The position numbers and the translations under genes were made by a program. Below are positions 10,201 to 21,100 of a stretch of DNA of 64,000 nt, one piece after another (position 1 is the first letter of the stretch; every line of letters begins with the position of its first letter). This DNA is from Perkinsus olseni (taxonomy: Eukaryota; Perkinsozoa; Perkinsida; Perkinsidae): the NCBI GenBank assembly GCA_013115135.1, contig JABANP010000169.1, forward strand, positions 35,627 to 99,626, read 5' to 3'. The notes beneath the pieces were generated by a model. The model ran no database searches. It saw nothing but the letters and a program-made list of their open reading frames with translations, and had not been told where the DNA came from.

Positions 10201-13187
10201 TCACGACCGTAAACTCACCCAAAACATCTGCGACACCGACTTCTGTTCGTAGATGCGCAACATGACCTCAGCGAGGACCTGGCCCAGAGAGAGAACCTGA
10301 AAACGGCATAGACGACGAACTCGTGATGGCGAAGAGCATCATCAGCTTACTCTGATTTTTTCACATTTCCGAGCATGCTCAGGGAACGGGAGGGAGTTGG
10401 TGATGACCACCTCCGTGACGCCCCTCTTGTTGATTCTCTCCATCGCCGCCGGCGACAGGACGCCATGGGTAGCGTACATGTAGATTCTAAAGATTGGAGA
10501 CAGCGAAACTTTGCACGATAGATTTCGTTATTGTATAGAAGACTTTATGATAACATGATTGTTGATTTCTTCCCGAAGACAATACCGGTACGGAATTTGT
10601 AGCAAATGCTATTAAGATAACTACTGTCGAAAATAGTGATGAAAATGAACATTAGTAAGCAGCCACTGTCTCCTAGTGTATATTTTCGTCAGAATGCACT
10701 TGTGTAGTCTTCATCAGTAACCGTCGTCCAGCAGCGAATTCGCTTCCGATAGTCTTATTGTCCCTGTCGATTGCCGCTATTGTCTTTGTACAGAGGCTCC
10801 CAGACGAAAGCGATGGTCACCTTCGTGCGCCGTGTTGTCTCAGATCCTTCACTGTGCGGGACATCCTCTTCGCGCTGTCAATGATGTCATCAACGATAAT
10901 ACAGTCACGGCCCTCCACTAAGAAGAGACAGCAATACTCAGGCTTAACCTCTTTCGTATCTTTCGTGAATCGACCTAAGATTCACTCACCATCGCCCACA
11001 AGCCAATCTTTCGTCACCAAGCTCGCTAAAGACTTCTTCCACCCAGACGGCATGATCACTTGCTGAAAACGACAAAAAGTTCCCCACCTTCCGGCGGAGC
11101 GAAGCACTCACTGTTCCATCAGCAGACAGGTGTGGCTTCCCCGATATCGGAGCTTCTGAAGCAGCACCGCCGTCCTTCCCGGCAATGGTGACAGCCTCGT
11201 CCGGTGAACGCTCGGCTAGCTGCGATTTACCTGCGGGAGAGGCGGGTAAATGCAGACGAACAGACGATCAGGTGACGCTTCGTGCGTTGGAAAATTTTCG
11301 AGATCGATGGGGATTCTGAATCTACAGAGAATTCTCTCGCGTAATGAAATTTTGACGTTTTTTCTGTCAATTTTGGAAACTTTCGCGCAGAAATTCGTTT
11401 CCCGATTCGAACGGCATATCCACTCAGGAAAATCCGGGCTTGACCAGAGAACTCATTGAAAGTGCTATTTTTTGAGCGGTAAAATTGACATGACGGCGGG
11501 GGGTGTGACTTGGTGGACTTACGGTTCGACACCATCGTCGCAAGGCCGCAGTTGATGCCATGATTCTGAAGGCGTCGCCAGAAAAGAAAGGCTCTGAGAA
11601 AAATGATAGGAAAAAAACTTCGCTCCGCTAGGCCTTTTCTCACCTGTCGCTCGCAGTGCTGTCGGGAGCAACGACGACGGGGTCGTGGAGGTCCTTGCCG
11701 AGGAAGTATTTCAAAGGCAATCCAAGTGGATCAATGTTAGTCACGGGAACGTCAAAACAACTGTAAAAATGCCGTTACTAGGATTCGAACCCGAGACCTT
11801 CGGCTTACCCTTCTAAGCTGCCTTCGTGCAGATCCACTGTAACAACCCTGTCGACGCCCATCGCTTCATACATGAGGGCGATATCGCTCGCGGCCAGAGG
11901 AGTCGCCGGCTGAGTCATGGCCGGGTCACCCGCAACGCCTTCTGACTCCATGTGCCTGATGAGACCAACTCATTGGTGTCAGCACAGAGTAATCGTAAAA
12001 TTTACGATTGTGTCGAGGAGGCGAGAAAGTGAAGCCATGCAGCAGAGCATGATAGCAATGGTGCTGCATGAACGAGCAACCCATAGAGTAGTGACAGGTA
12101 CGATTCCATGTGCCTCATGATCCGCACTACCACAGACGATTCGTAAAGTAAAACCACGGACTAGGTTGTAACAGTAGTGGGGGTATGAAAGAAAGAGCCG
12201 TACAGTGAGGCAATGAGCGAGATCAATCCACAGCGAGTAAGCTATCGGGACGGCAAGGTTCCCGTCGTCGGCAGAAGGGGAGGAGAGGACTCACCTAGCA
12301 TACGCAAAGTACGGCGTGATGAGGGTGATGGTTCGGGCGCTGGCACGACGAAGAGCTGAGATCTGGTGAAAGAGTGGTAGGCGAAGAGCGAACGTCGAGG
12401 GAGGGTTGCTTACCATGAGATAAGATTCCATGATGGCGTCGTGAAGGCACTTGCTGCGGGATACACCGCTCTTCTTACTGATGGGGAATTGCTGAGAAAG
12501 GTGTGGTATGAAGCCATACGGCCGGAGGCGGGCATCGAAAGCCAGGATCAAATGCGAGAAATTGCAAAGCCACATCCTGGCCACCCGATGAGTGTGAGAA
12601 GCGAGGGAGGTTAAAGCGTGCACGACACAAAGAAAAAGATACTACCTGTATAATGAAGCAGTCCTGACCGCGGACCTCATCGAGGATATTAACGATAACC
12701 TCGCCATCCGCGAACCTGCACGACGATCATACAAGGTACCACCACCGCTGAACGTCGTTCTCGGAGACGTCACAACGCCCCCTCTCCCGGGAGGCGAGTT
12801 CCACCGATTTCACTACGCACAGACACAAAGACTCACTTTCCAGTATAAGCCCGTCCCTTGGTGGTGCCCAGATTCGCACAAATCTCCGACGCGAGCTGCT
12901 CAGAGTCAGAGCAAGCAAACACCTTCATATCTGAACGACACGGTAGCCCATCGCTATCGACACCTCTTCCCTCACATTTGTGCTTCCCAGGATCTACGTA
13001 GTACTCCTCGGTCTCCTCCGATTCGGGTTCATCATCCGCTTGCGGCCGTAGGGGCTGTTCTTGTGGTCGTGGAGGACCTGATAAGGGCGCGGGTTCGAAT
13101 CCCGGTGGCGGTGTTTTTCACATCGCTACCGCTCTCGTTGTCAGCGGTTGCGCTAGCATGCTCTTCCCTCGAAGGGTTGGGTGCCAT
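10201..13187 (-). CDS. Ribose-phosphate pyrophosphokinase (PRPP synthetase)
   Basis: Makes PRPP from ribose 5-phosphate and ATP for nucleotide, histidine and NAD synthesis. Exons run leftward from MAPNPSREEH at 13187. Signatures: MKVFACSDSEQLASEIC (family N-terminus), FADGEVIVNILDEVRGQDCF, DAIMESYLMISALRRASA, VDRVVTVDLHEGSLEG, VPVTNIDPLGLPL, VVVAPDSTASDR, LQNHGINCGLATMV, the PRPP-binding loop CIIVDDIIDSAKRM, THGVLSPAAM, and the end QVLAEVMLRIYEQKSVSQMF. Oddities: an acidic N-terminal extension of about 50 residues (DDEPESEETEEYY), an insert before the VTVDLH strand, and another (SPDEAVTIAGKDGG) where the family has a short flexible loop, as in PRPP-synthetase-associated proteins. Whether it is an active synthetase or the associated regulator is open. 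At least four introns of 48-52 nt carry introner-type sequence. Confidence 0.88.
11063..11111 (-). other. 49-nt intron with CTTCGCTCCGC motif
   Basis: Intron of the PRPP synthetase gene, GTGAGTGCTTCGCTCCGC...GTTTTCAG. It shares its core with the neighbouring 50-nt intron at 11594-11643, where the motif lies in the other orientation. Confidence 0.7.
11594..11643 (-). other. 50-nt intron with inverted CTTCGCTCCGC motif
   Basis: GTGAGAAAAGG...GCGGAGCGAAG...TTTTTCTCAG. The motif is the reverse complement of that in the intron at 11063-11111 of the same gene. Confidence 0.7.
11761..11808 (-). other. 48-nt intron made of a tRNA 3' half, sense
   Basis: The donor GTAA coincides with the last two anticodon bases plus A37-A38 of a Thr-type (NGT) tRNA. 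Then come stem GCCGA, variable loop AGGTC, T arm TCGGG-TTCGAAT-CCTAG, acceptor TAACGGC, discriminator A and a T run that leads into TTACAG. It splits ...HEGSLEG from CFDVPV of the PRPP synthetase. Confidence 0.82.
13078..13129 (-). other. 52-nt intron made of a tRNA-Ile 3' half, antisense
   Basis: Read on the plus strand it starts with anticodon loop CTGATAA (GAT), then T arm CGGG-TTCGAAT-CCCGG, acceptor, discriminator G and five T. The intron's final AG is the complement of C32-U33. The spacing between loop and T arm is about six bases short of a full tRNA. First intron of the PRPP synthetase gene. Confidence 0.8.
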
Positions 13188-15190
13188 GAATGAAGAGAAG
13201 TCGCCTGAGATCGACGAATCTTGCTTTCTTGCAATTCCTCAACGGCCCTACCTAATCCAGGAATATAATTCGACTTCTGCTTCTCCTCCAGCCATGCTAC
13301 TCCCATAGGAGTTGCCAGCAACCCCAGAGCCGTAGCCAGTCCGAATAAACCTGAGGAACACTTTGTCAGTTATTCGTAGCGTCGTGACCAAGTCGTGTGT
13401 CAGATCGTGAATTGTTGCTGATAACATGAATAACATGATCGATTGAGATATAGATTTTACTGGTCGCTTAAAACGCGACTGAGAACCACTGAAGCAGTGC
13501 ATTTCCTGTCTCCTGGGAACAGCATAGGCCGGCAATCGGGCCCCCGTGGCCGTGCCGCTTTCGAGTACTCAGAAGAAGAAGAAGAAGAAGAAGGCACGTA
13601 AGTAACACCACACTCGAGTCGAGGAGGTCCTGAGCCCGGCGAGTATCTCGCCTAGTGTTCAGTATAGCGAGCAGAGGCCAGTCATTTAGCATGGCTCATC
13701 AGATCACTACAAGCAAGCTTTTCCGAACTCGACATACTCAGACTTGGAGCGTTATTGAATCCGGCTTCCGCGAGAGACCTCACGGCTTCCGAGATATTGC
13801 CTCATCGTCGTCTTTACTTCGACCTCGCACAGGGTATTTAAGTTGTAAGTCTTTGTACTGCACGCTCCGGAAGCGCCAAGCGTTTGGCGCTGCATCGACG
13901 CCGAAGGCCTCTATCATGTCAATACAGACTTGAGGCCCATCTAGCTCCACAAGCTGAAGCTCTCATCACATGCTCTAGCATTGGGACCCTGGTTCAACCA
14001 ATGACTCGCTGTGACCCGCAAAGGGTAACCCTAGTGGGCTAGCCCTCGCGGCCGACCAGAAGCGGCTGCCTTAAGCGGTACTGACGGTAGTGGTGGCTTC
14101 TAGATCCTTCACGCCGTAGTGCCTAAGATTACTAATCCTAGCAGCAAAGGCCAGGTTAAGCATTAGGGAGAGCTTAGTAGTAGTACGAGTGTCCACCGAC
14201 GAATCTGTGGAGCTCAAGCGAATCACTCTTTGGTGCCCGGAACATCCAAGGGCCTTGGACCAACCCTCAATTCTCGTAGCCAAGTTGTTTGGCTTCATCC
14301 CTCACAACCAAATGGAACAATCTCATGATCGACTAGTACTGGTGAAGCTGATAAATTATTTTTCCCGTATCCCAACCTCCACACGTCCGCGCATTCAAGC
14401 GTCAGTTCTTGAAACTTGCGAACAGCGTGGCGGTCGACTGATGGTCGGAAGGGACCGTTGTGCTTCGGTGGACCGTTGCGAATCTTGACCAGCCTTCCTT
14501 TCCACTCCTTGTCAGCTTGCTTGGAGTGGGTTCCAACCTTGCCATCGACTGTAATCCGATGAACCCGGGCTCCTATCTGCTGGCCTTAATAGATGGCACG
14601 GCCACTCAAACCAGCACCCCCTCGAGCTTAAGCTAGTGGAGCTCACTAAGCGTATCGTGACTCTGCTCGGGCTGTCGTTAGTTCAATTCGATGTCACCGA
14701 CTCTGTGGGTTCGACAACACTCTTCCATGAATCCACCATGTACGACTACGAAGCCCTATGAAGGTCGTGCGCCTCGCTCAGTCCAATCAGCAGGGGAAAA
14801 ACCAGCGGGCCATCTAGGACGGTAGTACCCGCGACTCAAGGTGAGCTCGCCGAATTTTAGTGAGAACCAGCCTGGTTCAACCAGGAGCACTATGACAGAA
14901 TACGGAAAACACGAGGACATCTATGTCAGCCTGCAGAGAGAAGGTTGAACGTTTTTCAACTTGCCGCTGCATGCAAACATACGCCAATTGCATCAAGTAC
15001 TGGTACGGAATGTGGGAATCACTAGAAGCCCAAAATCGAGGATGTAGAAAAAATAAAAATTTATCCGATTTTCCTCTTCATAATAAAATAACACGAAAGT
15101 GCATAGCTGATAGAGTAGAAATAAGACGGCCTACCTGAACCGGCCTTAGCGAATTTCTCCTTCCGTGCCAGATGCTTCCACACTGTTGCA
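13188..15190. other. Intergenic or relic region without a confident gene
   Basis: Contains a short GAA-type microsatellite (about 13568-13592). 14189-14780 (+) holds several frame-broken stretches that look protein-like (for example FGFIPHNQMEQSHDRLV near 14310 and VQFDVTDSVGSTTLFHES near 14690), with stops between them. They may be a decayed transposon or pseudogene; no motif identifies it. Confidence 0.35.
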
Positions 15191-18100
15191 TTACTCCCTC
15201 TCGGAAGCCGACCCGCCGAGATCGAAGCCATCGCCCGCGTAATCCATGGCAGCATTTTCGCCCAGTTTTACTACCAAGGACAGTGCCACACGATCAGAAA
15301 TAAATCTGAACTCTGAAACCAAATACATCATCTCCTGTCCTCAAACCCAAAGCATCACACTGAAACTGCTCAGCTCAAATTTGTATATTTTACGTGCCAC
15401 TTGAAAAAATTACGCAAGGAAAGAAGCTCGACCAGCCTTCGGAACGCACGGTTCATTGATCAGAACTGGATCCGAACTCTGAGACCAAACCCAATATCTC
15501 TCCTCCACGACGATGGCCAGACTCGAACTCAAAACATCACACTTTGAAACTACTCAGCTTAAACTAGTATGTGAATTTACGTGTAACTTGAAAAAAATTA
15601 CGGGCGCGTGTTTACTTCGAGGCGACAGAAGCCGTTCGACTGGCCTTCGGAACCCATGGCCATTCATCAGAATCTGTACAACAGAAGAATCCAAAATACC
15701 CATCAGAAAGTGATGACTTCTCACCGGCTACGAGCTGCTCAACTCGTGACAGAACTTCCCGTCGGGAGCTTCCATAGAAGAGTATTTCAGCATGAACACC
15801 GTCGGGTATCCAATACACGGACAGCGGAGCGAAGCGCCTAGGAAAGAACGATTTTCGAAATCTTCCTGTCCTCACGCTCAGAGCCTTACTCCGCAGCAGA
15901 CTCTCCGTTTATCTCGGCGATTTCAGCCCGCTCCAACCTGTGGACGCGAACAGGGACGCAGGTTCGATCCCCAGCGGCGGCTACTTACTTTTCAACGCCC
16001 GAGCAAATTCCTCGTGGAATGAGCTGGCGCGATGAAGTCGTTGCCGCAGAGGGTGATGTGGGTCGGGACGTCTCGGAGATCCTCCGGCCAGATGATGTTC
16101 TGAATCGACGATAATAAAAACTCCCACGCTCCCCAACGCGTGGGAAAATAATAATTTTTGACAGTAAAATCTGAAAATTTTCCTATTAAATTCAACACAG
16201 TTCTTCTGCCGCTGGGCCGAGCATTTTTTTCGCTCAGCTTCGCCGTCTGCCGCTCAGACTACGCCGGTTTCAATTCTTCTCTCGCCCGTCCAATACTACT
16301 CTTCATAAGAGTATGGCAAGATTTCCGGCAAAAGCTTTTCTCAAATCCCTCAGCACGTTGCTAGACGGAGATCACTGAGGAAGGCTCACCTCCTCCCAAA
16401 AGAAGTTTCGACAGAATGTGTGAACCGTGTAAAGCTCCCTCAAAGAGAAGTAGGTCGCCAGTGCTCCGAACGGGTCCGAATGATCCTGAGGGCGGAGGTT
16501 GATCGGACACAGCGAGAACGCAGTCTTACAATTTTCAAAGCGTTGTGGAGAAGGTCACTCTTGACGAGGAGGAAGTTCACCGGGTCCACCAGAGACAACG
16601 ACCGGACTATCGATGGTTGATAGGCCTAACAGAGGTCGAACCATCAATGACTAGATTGAAGTCAAGATACTACCAGTATCCACCGGCTAAGGATGCAACC
16701 GAAGCTGTGACCAATCTGAGACGAGATCGAGGGAAAACGAAATCCATTGCAGAGCGTTAAGCCCTTACCACATGACAATGACTGTATCGCCAGGCCCTGA
16801 GCATGTCTATCACGCACGCGCTCATCTCTCTCGCTGACGGAAGGTTCACGAACGGCCGACACGCAATCTGAACTCAATGGACCACTGGAGAGGCCGCTCG
16901 CCTGTACGAGCAGGTGGAAATTTCACTGGGTTTTCCGAAGCGTATTTTCGACAGAATCGGTAATATCTCAACATTTCCCGAGAAAACCGGCAGAAATTTC
17001 CGACGGCTCGGAAATTTCTCGGAAATCTACGTTCTACATACAAAACCGCAGAAATTTTGCTCAGGATGCGACAGCCAACCAACCTTACGACCGTCCTGAT
17101 AAGCCAAGCAACGCATGGAGTCCTACATGTGGCATATCCACACAAAAGATGTCCCTATCCGGGAACCTCCGAACGATATCGTGGACCACTGGTATGTAGG
17201 GTAGCAGTCCGAGGCCAATGCCGTGGCAAAACCTGCGGACAACCAAAAGGCTCCCACTCGCACTCGACTGTGCTTTGCTGCGAAAGGACAAAAACGATCG
17301 TTGTTGAAACTGATTATCCGAACGCTGGAAACAAGCAAGAGTATTGTCATCATGACAATGTCCTGTCGCAGGCGCACTCACCAGATTTGAAGATACTGTT
17401 TTCCGCTAGGCTCAAGCGATTTACCAATAGCCTGTCTCTTTGTGGTTTGACGACACTAGCCCCCACAATAATCTCGTAACTCGAGTGCCCGGATCAGTAT
17501 ATCGTCACGCTCCTCTATTTCGAACCCTCTATAGTTTACTGCTAAGCTTCTCCATTCAGAATTCCATATCTCAGACTATGATACATACCAATACCACATT
17601 TCCACCACTTCCTACACTATCGGCATCTTTCTCTGGTCCGTGTACTCATCAAATCTCGGTAGAAGATGCATGTCCCCGCTTCGCCCCATGCCAGGACGGA
17701 AGTAATACTCCAACGACCCCGCTCGGTATTTACTGCCACAGACACTCTTACCAAATCGATCAACTGGGCGCGCGCTAAACTACCTGAACCCCATACCCAG
17801 ACCAGGCCCTGTCATTGCCAGACTGGTAAGTGCCGGTATCATCATGTGCGTCATAGCGTAACATATCGCCGGACGGTGACTGCAAATTATGTGGAAACCG
17901 AAATCTCGCTCGCCCGAAAATTAAACTTACAGACTTGGGAGAGGGTCCTTGGTGAGTCTGAAAACTTTCACATCCTCATTGATACCATCTGAAAAAAAAT
18001 TAATTTTTTCTCCCGGTCGGAGAAGCAAGATATCGAACCAAGCAAGAATTGGGAAAAGTTGGTATGAATCTCAGCGCATGATTTTTGAAAAAAAATTGAC

Positions 18101-21100
18101 GTCAGAACAACAGGATTTATTGAGAAGTTTACAAAAATGTGGTATCAAAGGACTCAGCAGAGATATTGATCACAATAGAAAATCAGAGCTACTGCTGAGT
18201 ACACGGATCGACAGTCCCTTCCCTACGCAGTCAGAGACTTATGATTCAGACACTTTTCTTGCTATTCTTCCTTATCAAATATGAGGCTCTTTGCGGAGCA
18301 GAATTTAAAATACCAAAACAAAAGTCAGAGACCACTTTAACCCAACTGACAGTGGTAAGGGGCCCATCGAGGACTCCACCGGTCCGGATTTACTAAGGCC
18401 TACCGTACCGCCCCCCGCCCGCATCCCCCGTGTTATTACCCTCCCATTTTGCCCGGGCCCATTGTTCCATGTAATCCACCATATCCTGACAAGGGCACAT
18501 GAGGAGGGCTCATCGTCCCCAGGCGCTTCTACCTCCATCTCCTCCTCCTCAGATGGGGTGAGCTGATCTACCTGAAAAACGTTCCCGCATGGATTCGAAC
18601 CTCCGCGAGAGAGTAAGCTCAATATTGGCCCAGGCCTCACCGTTGCGAACGAGCTGCGGATTCCAGTGGATAGCACTCGAACGCTATCACCATGAATATT
18701 CGACCGACACCGCAAACTCTTCATTTTACTGAACGATCCACCCAGACACTGCTAAACCTCGAAAATTGCTTTTCCAGCTCCCACCCGGTGGGTATCATCT
18801 TAAAGCCCAGCGCCATCGCGACATAGTAAAACGGCGCTATAACGGAATCCCGATGTTCCATCGAATTAACCTCGCACTCAGTGATGGAGCCCGAATGCTC
18901 GGCTACAACGGGCGAGAGGAGAAAATCAGGCCAGTTTGAGGACACCCCGTACAGCCAGACCGAAGGGAACTGCCCATCCCAGAGTACCTCATAACCTTCA
19001 AAAAAGTACTCCGCAATCCATATCCTAACATTGCCTCTCTTCAGCGCCTCCACCGGGGCTCCATTAAACCAACTGAAAAAAACAAAAAGACATTAATAGC
19101 GGAGCGAAACTCCCACCGAACGATATAACCCAGAGTAGCACGACAGCCGGAACTGTCTTCACCTCCACAAAATGCTAAATCACAAGCCCTGTGATGATGC
19201 AGGCACACAATCCGTGTCTCCCATCGCTAGCATCAACTGTCCTCGAGTAAAGGGTCTTATCAGAATCGCTATTGTCCCGCAGTGGTGATTAAAATTCCAA
19301 AGCAAACCCCTCCCTCCAGTACTACCTAGAAATCTCCGCCCTCTGCAGGGCACGGACTCTCACCGCTCTTGCTTCACTAGATTCTGAAGAAAAGGGAAAA
19401 TCATAAAATCAAGAAAACAAGAAAAAATCCGTCCATCGAGGTTGGCAAATTCACAACGACAAGTTGACTCCTGAGACGGTTGCCCCGAAAATTCTCCGCA
19501 CTCCCACGCAGCCAGAGAATGTCGCGCGCCACGAAATTCAAAACACCGAGATCGAGCCTAAACCATGTATCAGTAATTTTTTACAACACACATCCACAAG
19601 AGCTACTAGAGCACGCCTTCGGTCTCCTCTCTGTTGCCGCGTACCAGCAGAGCTCCACTAGCTGCATGAAGCGACGAAGATTATCAGGTGGCTGGCGAGA
19701 CACCCGGGGGGAACATGGAGGTGTTCCTCGCTGACGATGAGAACAAACCTTCTAGATTTCGTAATTGCCACTCGTCAAGTATGTAAGTAACAGCATGCGC
19801 CGGAGAGTGCCAAATTACAGGTATCAATTTCCATACCAAAAATTACGCAACTCTTCCATGCTCCCTCCCCCTTCACCCGTATTATCGCCCGCATCCTCAA
19901 GGCCACTATCAGATAGCGTAGAAATCCAACTCTGCACGCGTACCATCAGAGAGGCGGAATTCCTCCGACCAGAGGGTGGTGGTGAAACTGAGGAATTGCA
20001 AGACTGCAAGATTTCAAGATGTGAGCTCACATACCATCCGAGGTCGTTGGTAAACGAAGTAACCTGCCGTGCTTCCTCTTCCTCGTCTGGTCGCTCTCCC
20101 ACAAACGCACGAGATTCTCGCTTGAGGTGAACCGCGAGCCACAACGTCGCGCGCCTGAAAATTATGTAAAAATAATATTCCCATTCCCGTCTAGTAGAGG
20201 ACGAATATTCAAAATGACCGAACCAGGAATCGACCCCACAACCCTCTCGGTGGACAGACCGGAAAGCTTTCCATCTGGCTACCTTCGTTTAATAGATTTT
20301 GAGCGCTTTTATTGAGCCCGTGCACTCCTCGGTCCTCGATACAATCCACCGAGTGTAGCATCTGAAATGATAACCCTCTAGCGGAGCGAAGCACACTCTC
20401 GTAATTTTGCACAGTTTGTGCAATCTTGTAATCTTGTGTAATCATCTTGTCTGATAGCAAGCAACACGACAGTTTCTCGACGCAGCAGGCAAGAGGCGTG
20501 CTTATCGATCAGGCGATCGATATTTCTTTTCTCAAACCAATGCATATTTTCCGTCTCGCTATGCCCTAGCGCAATGACCCCGATATCGAATGTTGATTTG
20601 CGGGGAAAAATCTAAAAATTTTCGGAAAATTTCAAAAATAAATTTATAAAAAAATTTTCTCTAGGTAATTTTCTATTACTAACTAAGTTAGTCTAACTTC
20701 CATATTATGATTGCTATGTTTTTAATAAAGATCCTTCAGTATCATCACTATCCGTTACAAAAATATAAAATCTATTAAAAACAAATATTAAGGACCCTTC
20801 CATCGATCAAAAATTTTTTTGTCCAACCCTTGAACTCGGCCGACGTGAGAGTTAGAGAATGGGTCGCGAAGATCTCCCTCAGGCGAGCAGCCCCACCTCT
20901 CGCGTAGCCTCATCGTCGCACGCATCAACATGATCAGAGTTTACCGCTGCGTGTATCTAAAAAAAGTATCTTTCATATGGTCGACCTTCCCGTCGAGCGC
21001 ATGAGAGCAAGAGTTCCTCGCAGTAACTCCAACGCAGACAGCATCGTATAAGTGGTAGTAACCAAATAAGCCAACTCCAGTGAATCGAACTGCGCATGAG

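Noticed and set aside
13980..14120. Ribosomal RNA fragment
   Set aside because: No conserved rRNA string could be matched; the GC pattern alone is not evidence.
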